From an uncultured Bacteroidales bacterium (GTDB lineage: Bacteria; Bacteroidota; Bacteroidia; Bacteroidales; UBA932), in the NCBI GenBank assembly GCA_947588835.1, contig CANPZS010000001.1, positions 1 to 64,000 of the forward strand: a DNA stretch of 64,000 bases. The letters run 5' to 3'. The notes under the pieces are model-generated. The model searched no databases. It saw nothing but the letters and a program-made list of their open reading frames with translations, and was not told the origin of the DNA. Positions 1 through 6,082 of the stretch are shown in pieces. Position 1 is the first letter of the stretch, and each line of letters opens with the position of its first letter. Both the position numbers and the translations under genes were made by a program.

Positions 1-93
1 TCATGGGGTTCATCGTCACGGCCTTTCCGTGCCCCTCGTTCCGTCCCAAAGCCGGCCCCTTTACGAAGGGCCGTCCTCAAGGATTTGCATTTG

Positions 94-181
94 TCCGGAA
101 GAACGCATGAAGAATGTATGAAAAACGGATGAAGGACAGGTGAAAGACGGGCGAAAATTGGCGGAAGATGGGCAGAACTCT
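94..181. repeat. eight degenerate 11-bp tandem repeats
   Basis: Eight consecutive 11-mers can be laid out from 94 to 181, and every one carries GAA at positions 5-7 of the unit (for example ggatGAAggac, aggtGAAagac, gtatGAAaaac). The minus strand is open across it in more than one frame. The period and copy number equal those of the tract inside the AlbA_2 gene at 58259-58346, where the sense units also have a TTC/CTC-N-CC look. I infer a relic of a similar linker, but no flanking protein domain is recognisable here. Confidence 0.6.
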
Positions 182-298
182 TTGGACAAAAAGTATATCA
201 AATAATCGAATCACAAAGGATTCGCTGCATAAATTCATTGCGAATCATAAATTATCTGATACTCATGATATAACGCGGTTTTCATTAGATCTTTAGAC

Positions 299-350
299 AC
301 GAAAAACAACTTTTTTACCGCATTTTTATCATAAAAAGGTAGTTTTTCGT
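299..350. repeat. imperfect inverted repeat
   Basis: The left arm, starting ACGAAAAACAAC at 299, mirrors the right arm, ending GTAGTTTTTCGT at 350. The AT-rich centre includes short complementary T and A runs. It could be a recombination or insertion scar, the end of a lost mobile element, or a weak bidirectional terminator. No transposase and no target duplication is visible beside it. Confidence 0.5.
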
Positions 351-476
351 GCAAAAATGCTTTTGGCTATTCAAAATTCATTATCTTTACAGACCTTCCC
401 TGCGTGGTTGTCGTAGACACAAGAGCGACGGCACCTTTAAGGAGGTTCACCGGGCCGGCATCATCTACGTCCTGAC

Positions 477-590
477 ATGTACGTCCTGCGCGGCATGCCG
501 TCCCTCTACGTGCTGGACGGCGCGCACCGCGTCCTGGCCAAGTACGCCACGCCCGAGCGCGTGGTACCGTTCATTTGTGGAAAGGACTAA
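477..590 (+). pseudogene. C-terminal fragment of DUF5106/thioredoxin-like gene
   Basis: About 37 codons read as the final strand-helix of a TlpA/DUF5106-type thioredoxin-fold protein: a cis-proline-like MPSLYVLD, then RVLAKYATPERVVPFI and a stop at 588-590. This matches the usual family ending (IPT/S-L-Y-L-L-D, then I/V-L-x-K-x-A-T). The catalytic CxxC half is absent, and the upstream sequence falls out of frame, so this is a scrap and not a gene. Its stop overlaps the stop of the convergent abiEii remnant. Family assignment rests on motif memory over a short stretch. Confidence 0.5.
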
Positions 591-1355
591 CGCTTTTTGG
601 CATGCTCCATTAGGTTCTGCACCTCATTCCAATAGAAGAAGGCTTCGATATTACTCTTTTTGAACTTATTGAGTTTGGTTGGCAACGGGACTGAAATGAC
701 GGCATCCGAAAGTGCGGTGGCATTGTCATTGTCATTGTCAAAATGATGCACATCGTTTACTCCCATTTCTATAAGTTTGCTCAGATAGGCTGCTTTGGCA
801 GCATTGATGATGACACTGTCGATTGTATAGTTCTCGCTGTGAATAAAATTGCGAACTTTATTGATCCCGGCATTGAGCAAGGTAAATTCTTTAGGCGCTA
901 TTCCGCCACGAAGAGATAGGCAGCGTAACGATGTCGGAATAATGATTCTCCTCGAACAATACATCCAGCAGGATCTTATCCTGGCTATACCCGGACGGAT
1001 AGGCAACTTGATAATGGTATTTTGCATGGCGCTTGGGAACACTTGAGCGGGTATTGCGCGCGACAAGCTCAACTTCTCCAAATCCGTATTCCGAAGAATA
1101 GACACGCAAATAATCTTCAATCTGCATATCAGGAAGACAAATAATGTCCACATCCGTAGAAAGGCGTTTACTGCTGTTCAGATGAAGCATGATTGCGGAC
1201 CCTCCTTTGAACAGCAAAGGACATCCTGCACGCACCAAGGCCGCGAGCAAAGAAAATGCCCGAATCGTCTTTTCCGCAAGTGATATGTTCTTTACTCCGT
1301 TCGCTCGCGCTACCTGTTCAATCCATTCATACGTTCGGCTGTCAGGATGTATCAT
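587..1355 (-). pseudogene. AbiEii-family nucleotidyltransferase toxin, internally deleted
   Basis: Two reading frames together give the ends of a type IV toxin of the AbiEii nucleotidyltransferase family. The N-terminal part (1355 down to about 915) has the fold's signature: LLFKGGSAIMLHL, then STDVDIICL with the metal-binding DxD. The second frame (about 910 down to 587) supplies the family's C-terminal helix (GINKVRNFIHSENYTI, AAKAAYLSKLI). The usual middle with the LGDKLTAFAPxTTG segment is missing, so an internal deletion of very roughly 80 residues has also shifted the frame. It overlaps the antitoxin gene by 4 nt, the normal AbiE layout. The product is almost certainly non-functional. 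Confidence 0.75.
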
Positions 1356-2077
1356 GGGTTTATCGTATTGAGTATTTCCGTGATTCTGTCCTTGCGGTTG
1401 CGTCGGGTTGCATACCGGAGCAGGCGGCGGACATTCATATCGTGTATCTGGAAAGCATTTTCATAAATGGTATACAACTCTGCCCCTTGTGCAAATAGCA
1501 ATTCATGATCACAGGCTGCGTCGACGAGAATTTTTTCTAACGTCGGAACAAGGTAATCATGCACGGAGACAACAGGCGCTTCCTTAATCAAGGGACGAAC
1601 AATGATCAGCTCATCCGTTGTAATATATCGTTCACACTCTTGCTCCGTTGGGTTTAAAAGAATGGTTTTATATTCTTGAAGCCCACGTAAAAAGTAGAAT
1701 ACCGACTCCGAGGCATCTCGTTCAACATCCACGAACAGGAAGCGTACTGCCGGGATGTGTTGCATGTAACGAGTAAGCACGGCCGGTTTCCAAATGCAGA
1801 AATCGGCAAACGGGAACTTGACGCGCACCTGCCGGGCAAGGCTCAATTCTTCTTCCGAGGGAGCATAGTGAAATTCTTTTTTAGCATGCTTTGCAGGAAA
1901 GCTGTAGAGCCCACGCCCTTCATTCTGTAATTGCCCGCTGCGGGCAAGACGATACAATGCAACCTTGGCAGAAGACGGGGCAATATGATGCGATTTCAAA
2001 TACTGCATTAGCCCAGCACGCTGAAACGGTGCGTTCTGCGTTGAGGCATACTGCCTAATATGGTCGGCTATCGTCAT
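1352..2077 (-). CDS. AbiEi-like antitoxin (type IV TA, DUF6088/DUF6577 type)
   Basis: This 241-residue protein has an N-terminal winged helix-turn-helix (about residues 8-60, RAGLMQYLKSHHIAPSSAKV) followed by the characteristic AbiEi middle and C-terminal regions (FCIWKPAVLTRYMQHIP, TILLNPTEQECERY). In AbiE systems this protein represses its own promoter and counteracts the nucleotidyltransferase toxin encoded next to it. The frame is intact, although the partner toxin is deleted, so it now looks like an orphan antitoxin. The start follows a good -7 box at 2102-2109. Confidence 0.8.
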   Translation of the reverse strand: MTIADHIRQYASTQNAPFQRAGLMQYLKSHHIAPSSAKVALYRLARSGQLQNEGRGLYSFPAKHAKKEFHYAPSEEELSLARQVRVKFPFADFCIWKPAVLTRYMQHIPAVRFLFVDVERDASESVFYFLRGLQEYKTILLNPTEQECERYITTDELIIVRPLIKEAPVVSVHDYLVPTLEKILVDAACDHELLFAQGAELYTIYENAFQIHDMNVRRLLRYATRRNRKDRITEILNTINP

Positions 2078-2101
2078 AAATCCTTATGTTGCTCCTGCAT
2101 A

Positions 2102-2132
2102 CAAAGGTAATCAAATTTGGCAAATAATTAAA
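2102..2132 (-). promoter_or_regulatory. Bacteroidetes-type promoter of abiEi
   Basis: On the minus strand, TTTA (2132-2129), a 19-base spacer and TACCTTTG (2109-2102) match the Bacteroidetes consensus TTTG-N19-TAnnTTTG with one mismatch in the -33 element. The start codon lies about 25 bases downstream. Confidence 0.55.
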
Positions 2133-2250
2133 ATTTTGCCGAATCTGTTTACTTTTATATGCTATTTTGATCCGCTATGTTTTTATCCCGGGCTGTCCCT
2201 GCTATCTCCGTCATAATGGCAAGCTCCCGCTCGTTTATCGTGCCATCTGA

Positions 2251-2501
2251 AAATCCTTAGAAAACTACGGAGAAGCTACGGAGAAAATTACGGAGAAAGC
2301 TACGGAGAAAGCTACGGAGAGTACTACACAGAGGGTGTTTGACCTGATGAAAAAAGACACTGACATTACCATCGACGAAATAGCTGCAAGCATCGGTATT
2401 ACAAGAAATTCAAGATGATTGACCGTATAGGCGACGATTTTGGCGGCCATTGGGAAGTCATTAAAAATAGTTTTCGTATCTTTGAAGCCGCAATACGATG
2501 A
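2251..2501 (+). pseudogene. C-terminal remnant of AlbA_2/AAA_4 (RecG-like) protein
   Basis: An open stretch from 2251 encodes a TEK-rich linker built from four 12-bp repeats (2275-2322, unit gctacggagaaa), followed by a winged-helix start (RVFDLMKKDTDITIDEIAAS) and a stop at 2416. In the next frame from 2415 comes MIDRIGDDFGGHWEVIK, the usual last strand of the same domain. About ten residues of the recognition helix are missing. Such TEKxTEK linkers followed by a winged helix typify COG2865-type proteins with an N-terminal AlbA_2 domain; the whole N-terminal part is gone. The same family survives intact at 58038-59549. Confidence 0.65.
2477..2484 (+). promoter_or_regulatory. -7 box upstream of DUF3667 gene
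   Basis: TATCTTTG matches TAnnTTTG exactly, and lies 13 bases before the ATG at 2498. No clear -33 TTTG lies at the expected distance. The box sits inside the tail of the preceding pseudogene. Confidence 0.4.
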
Positions 2502-3355
2502 CAAAGAAGAACATTCAATCCCAGTATGCGGCTTTCCGGGCGTGGCAGCAGCGTCCTTACGAAGTGGCGCCCCTCGCCGACGAGGAGCATGAATGCGCCA
2601 CCTGCGGCACCCGTTATCAGGGCAACTACTGCCCCCGGTGCGGGCAGTCCGCCCGTATCGGCCGCTACTCCGCGAAAACGGCCCTGCAGGAACTCCTCGA
2701 CCAGTGGGGCATTGGCAATCGCAGCCTGCTACGGACCATCCGTGATCTGATCCTGCGGCCGGGCTACCTGATCCGCGACTATCTGGCCGGCCGGCAGCGG
2801 GCCTATTTCCCGCCCTTCAAGCTGCTTTTTCTGCTGACCACCGTATCGGTCGCCACCGCCTGGCTCAAAAGCCGGCTGTTCGGCGGCGCTCCCGTGGCCA
2901 CGGGGGCCATGAATGTTCCGGAACCCGCCGTCGACGGCAGTGCGCAAGCCTTCGAGCTGGGAATCCGTCATGTGATGGAATGGTTCAACCGCACCCAGGA
3001 ATTGTTTCCCAATATTTTCTCGCTCGCGATAACCGTTCTGCTGACCTTGGGCGTCTATCTCTTTTTCCGCAAGGCGAAAGCCATTCCCCATCTGCGCTTC
3101 GCGGAGACGTTCATAGCCATGGTTTACATTGCCAACATGACGTCCCTCTACGACATCGTGGTGCAATTCCTGCCCTTGTCGTCCGACCTCTCGATGATCT
3201 CGCTCTGCCTGATCGTCATCCCGCTGAAGCAACTGTCCGGATTCGGTTGGATGAGTACGATCCTGCGCGTGGCGGCAGCGGTCGTGCTGGATGTGGTCTT
3301 GTTTGTCCTGCTCTTCTTTCTGGCGGCCGTCGTGGTGGGATTCATCGGGGCGTGA
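2498..3355 (+). CDS. DUF3667 family membrane protein with zinc ribbon
   Basis: This 285-residue protein has a [18 protein letters not shown] zinc-ribbon motif near residues 35-52, the family block [20 protein letters not shown], then [14 protein letters not shown] and several further hydrophobic helices to the C-terminus (about four or five). DUF3667 is a Bacteroidetes family of unknown function; membrane location is inferred from the helices. The gene stands between two pseudogene fragments, so it may have arrived with, or survived in, a decaying accessory region. Confidence 0.8.
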   Translation: MTKKNIQSQYAAFRAWQQRPYEVAPLADEEHECATCGTRYQGNYCPRCGQSARIGRYSAKTALQELLDQWGIGNRSLLRTIRDLILRPGYLIRDYLAGRQRAYFPPFKLLFLLTTVSVATAWLKSRLFGGAPVATGAMNVPEPAVDGSAQAFELGIRHVMEWFNRTQELFPNIFSLAITVLLTLGVYLFFRKAKAIPHLRFAETFIAMVYIANMTSLYDIVVQFLPLSSDLSMISLCLIVIPLKQLSGFGWMSTILRVAAAVVLDVVLFVLLFFLAAVVVGFIGA

Positions 3356-3368
3356 AATCCATTCGCGG

Positions 3369-3593
3369 TTGGAACGGGGCGGATCAACGTCGTGTCCCGC
3401 AAGGACGTTGATGCGCTCTACGAGCACCATTTCCTGCATTCGCTGGGCATCGCGGAGTATGTCCGCCGCCGTCCTGGATCTCGGCACCGGAGGCGGCTTT
3501 CCCGGAATGCCGCTCGCGGTCGAATCCCCCGACGCGCGCTTCACGCTCTGCGACTCCATCGGCAAGAAAATCCGGGTGGCGCCGGAATCTTGA
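3369..3593 (+). pseudogene. rsmG: rsmG fragment (16S rRNA m7G527 methyltransferase), frameshifted
   Basis: Three frame segments reconstruct the N-terminal half of RsmG. WNG and [17 protein letters not shown] are separated by one extra G near 3378; then [10 protein letters not shown] and, after a second shift near 3460, the SAM-binding [16 protein letters not shown] and [14 protein letters not shown] stop follows at 3591-3593. Both the C-terminal half and the beginning are missing. The functional copy must lie elsewhere, since the gene is normally single copy and near-universal. The fragment may mark the end of an insertion that duplicated part of rsmG. Confidence 0.8.
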
Positions 3594-3643
3594 CAGGGTA
3601 CGATTTGACTGCGCCTTGATTTTATGTTTTTCCGTTTTTTCAC

Positions 3644-3759
3644 TACCTTTGCGCCGCAAAATCGTAAGAAACCCAAGATTCATGCGGATTGTAGGCAACT
3701 GAAGTTTTTCGCAGCCTGGCAGAGCTGAAACTCCAAGTACCAACAAAACGTGAATCAAA
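3644..3759 (+). promoter_or_regulatory. -7 box and 108-nt leader of MFS gene
   Basis: TACCTTTG (3644-3651) is an exact TAnnTTTG box, preceded by T-rich DNA but no clean TTTG at N19. About 100 bases of untranslated leader follow, longer than for most genes here. I compared it from memory with common riboswitch cores and recognised none. Confidence 0.45.
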
Positions 3760-4914
3760 ATGAATCGGACAAAATCGGGCAATCTTACTTTCACCATCCT
3801 TTCGATTTCCCTTCTTACCGTGATGGCCGGGGCGGCGATGGCTCCTGCGCTCGGTGTCATCCGCGGGCATTTCGCGGAGCAGAGCGGCCTGACGGTGCAG
3901 CTTATCGTGAGCCTGCCGGCGCTCTTTATCATCATTGCCAATTTCTTTTTTCCGGCTCTGTGCCGTTTGATGAAGACCAGGACCATGGCAGTGCTGGGCC
4001 TCTGCATGTATATCGCTTTCGGCGCCGGGGCGTTCTTTGCGCGGGATATCCTGACCGTACTTGCGATGAGGGCTTTGCTGGGCGTAAGCGTCGGAATGAT
4101 AATGCCGTTGTCCACCGGGCTGCTGGCATATTATTTCCCGCCGGAGGAACAGGCTCGCCTGATGGGCCTTTCGGCTTTTATGAATCAGACGGGCGGAGTG
4201 ATTGCGACTTTTCTCAGCGGGTTCCTCTGCGCCTTCGGGTGGAATTTTTCGTTCTTGGTGTATCTGCTTGGCGTGATCGCCTTGGTGCTCGTCGTCGCGT
4301 TCCTTCCGAATGACAGGCTGGCGGCCGGCAAGAGGCGGGGCAGGTCTGCGGCGTCGCTGCTGCGCTTTGCGCCGTCCGTGACTGGCATGTTCCTGTTGAT
4401 GATTCTGTTTTTCATCTTCCCGACCAATTTCGCCATCACCTCGCTTTCCAACGGGTCCCTGACGCCGGACGGGATTACTCTTATTATGGTAGGTCTTGAC
4501 GTGGTCGCGGCGGCCGTCGGGCTTGTGTTCGGACGGATGATGAAATCCTTTCCGCGCGCAATGAAATATATGGCTCCGGTCGGATTTACCCTCGGCTTCA
4601 TGTGCTTTTCGGCGGGAACGGAACTTTTCTGGCTGTTGGCCGGCTCCGTCCTGATCGGCCTTGCAAACGGCGTCGGCGTGCCTTATCTGAACACTGTCGC
4701 TTCCGTCAAGGGCGGAAAGGATGCGGCCGCTGCCGTGATGCCGCTGCTTTCGGCGGCGATGTTTCTCGGCCAGTTCGTCTCTCCGCTCATCGTCAGTTCC
4801 TGCGCAAGGCTGTTTACGGGTGTGACCGCACCGTACAAAGTAGGTGTCGTCATCGGGATTGTCTTTATCGTTCAGGCTTTCTGTTCAAGGAAATATCAGT
4901 CGGTGTCAGTTTGA
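3760..4914 (+). CDS. major facilitator superfamily transporter
   Basis: This 384-residue protein is hydrophobic throughout, with about 12 membrane helices. Typical MFS features are RALLGVSVGMIMPLSTGLLAYYFPPEEQARLMG in meaning (the helix 4-5 region with acidic and arginine residues) and a repeated half from about residue 205. It would be an inner-membrane secondary transporter, most likely a drug or metabolite exporter. The substrate cannot be inferred. The ATG at 3760 is chosen over a GTG ten bases upstream in another frame. It appears monocistronic behind the TACCTTTG box. Confidence 0.85.
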   Translation: MNRTKSGNLTFTILSISLLTVMAGAAMAPALGVIRGHFAEQSGLTVQLIVSLPALFIIIANFFFPALCRLMKTRTMAVLGLCMYIAFGAGAFFARDILTVLAMRALLGVSVGMIMPLSTGLLAYYFPPEEQARLMGLSAFMNQTGGVIATFLSGFLCAFGWNFSFLVYLLGVIALVLVVAFLPNDRLAAGKRRGRSAASLLRFAPSVTGMFLLMILFFIFPTNFAITSLSNGSLTPDGITLIMVGLDVVAAAVGLVFGRMMKSFPRAMKYMAPVGFTLGFMCFSAGTELFWLLAGSVLIGLANGVGVPYLNTVASVKGGKDAAAAVMPLLSAAMFLGQFVSPLIVSSCARLFTGVTAPYKVGVVIGIVFIVQAFCSRKYQSVSV

Positions 4915-5001
4915 AGCGTATTGCCAAATAACGGAAATATTGTTTGTTTTTCCAGAAAAAATCATAAGCATGCAACGGATGATTCTTCGTACTTTAGCAA
5001 A

Positions 5002-6015
5002 ATGAAAAAGTATTTTGTCATTGCAGCAACGGCGCTTGCGGGCATGAATTTCTGCGAAAGCGCCAGATCGCAGTCCTTGCCGGACGGCGAAAACTCAACA
5101 GAGTCATCCGTTGTGTATTTTACCCGCGACATCAGCCCCGAAGGGCTGGTCCGCGTCTATGAGGCGCTGGGCGTGAAGGCGTCCGGCCGCGTGGCGGTGA
5201 AGATCTCCACGGGGGAGTCGGAGAAGTCCAATCATCTGCGCCCGGAACTTATCGGCGACCTGGTGAAGAAGGTGAACGGCACGTTGGTGGAGTGCAATAC
5301 GGCATATTTCGGAAACCGTTCCAGTACGGCTGCGCACAGGGCTGAGATCGCCAGGCGCGGCTATGAAAAGATCGCCCGCGTGGACATCATGGATGAGGAG
5401 GGCGAGATCAAGATCCCTGTCAGGGACACCAAGTGGCTCAAGTACGACATTGTGGGCTCCCATCTGCAGAACTATGACTTTATGATTAATCTGGCCCACT
5501 TTAAGGGCCATGCGATGGGCGGATTCGGCGGAGTGCTGAAGAACGCTTCCATCGGCGTGGGATCGCAGAACGGCAAGGCCTATATCCATTCCGCGGGCAA
5601 GACGGAAGACTGGCATCACATGTGGGAGAATATGCCCGAAGGCTGGGCGGAGAGTCCTGAGAAGAATACGCCGTTTATAGAGTCGATGGCTGCCGCTGCG
5701 CAGGCAGTGCACGATTTTATGAAAGGGAATGTTATCTATATAGATGTGATGAACAACATCTCCATAGATTGCGACTGCGACGGCAATCCGCACAGGCCGA
5801 CCGTGGCCGACATCGGCATCGCCGCTTCGCTGGACCCGGTGGCTCTGGATAAGTTCTGCCTGGATCAGGTCTTCAATCTTCCCGAAGACGATGACAACGA
5901 CGCCAAGCCCTTGATAGAGAGGATTAACCAAAGGCACGGCACGCACATAGTCTACAGGGCCGAGGAAAACGGTCTCGGTACGACGAATTATTCCGTGGTG
6001 GACATCGATAAATAA
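5002..6015 (+). CDS. DUF362 domain protein, secreted
   Basis: This 337-residue protein starts MKKYFVIAATALAGMNFC, a signal peptide, so the ATG at 5002 is preferred to in-frame codons further upstream. The body fits DUF362: VAVKISTGE near the start, HLRPELIGDLVKKV, the INLAHFKGHAMGGFGGVLKN core, and VMNNISIDCDCDGN, a Cys pair in the family's conserved C-terminal block. DUF362 proteins often occur with ferredoxin-like domains, but no 4Fe-4S CxxCxxCxxxC domain is present here. Function unknown; an exported or periplasmic location is inferred. Confidence 0.8.
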   Translation: MKKYFVIAATALAGMNFCESARSQSLPDGENSTESSVVYFTRDISPEGLVRVYEALGVKASGRVAVKISTGESEKSNHLRPELIGDLVKKVNGTLVECNTAYFGNRSSTAAHRAEIARRGYEKIARVDIMDEEGEIKIPVRDTKWLKYDIVGSHLQNYDFMINLAHFKGHAMGGFGGVLKNASIGVGSQNGKAYIHSAGKTEDWHHMWENMPEGWAESPEKNTPFIESMAAAAQAVHDFMKGNVIYIDVMNNISIDCDCDGNPHRPTVADIGIAASLDPVALDKFCLDQVFNLPEDDDNDAKPLIERINQRHGTHIVYRAEENGLGTTNYSVVDIDK

Positions 6016-6032
6016 ATATTTTTAAAGGGTAC

Positions 6033-6063
6033 TTTGATTTGGCACATTGTCTTTCTATTTTTA
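6033..6063 (+). promoter_or_regulatory. promoter of addB-addA operon
   Basis: TTTG (6033-6036), exactly 19 bases, then TATTTTTA (6056-6063), which is one base off TAnnTTTG. It is followed 19 bases later by the ATG at 6083. Confidence 0.5.
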
Positions 6064-6082
6064 CGATGAAAAAAAATGTGCT

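Larger units (their letters stand above)
1..476. other. gene-free left edge
   Basis: No intact coding region is visible. The stretch holds an 11-bp degenerate repeat (94-181), an AT-rich segment with a short inverted pair ATTCGC/GCGAAT near 220-245, and a long imperfect palindrome (299-350). A -7-like box TATCTTTA lies at 382-389, upstream of the DUF5106 gene scrap that begins at 477. The mixture of AT-rich DNA and GC-rich gene scraps suggests repeated insertion and loss of accessory DNA. Confidence 0.6.

Noticed and set aside
3652-3759. Riboswitch in the MFS leader
   Set aside because: None of the common riboswitch cores I can recall fits, and no terminator or start-codon-sequestering stem was found by eye.
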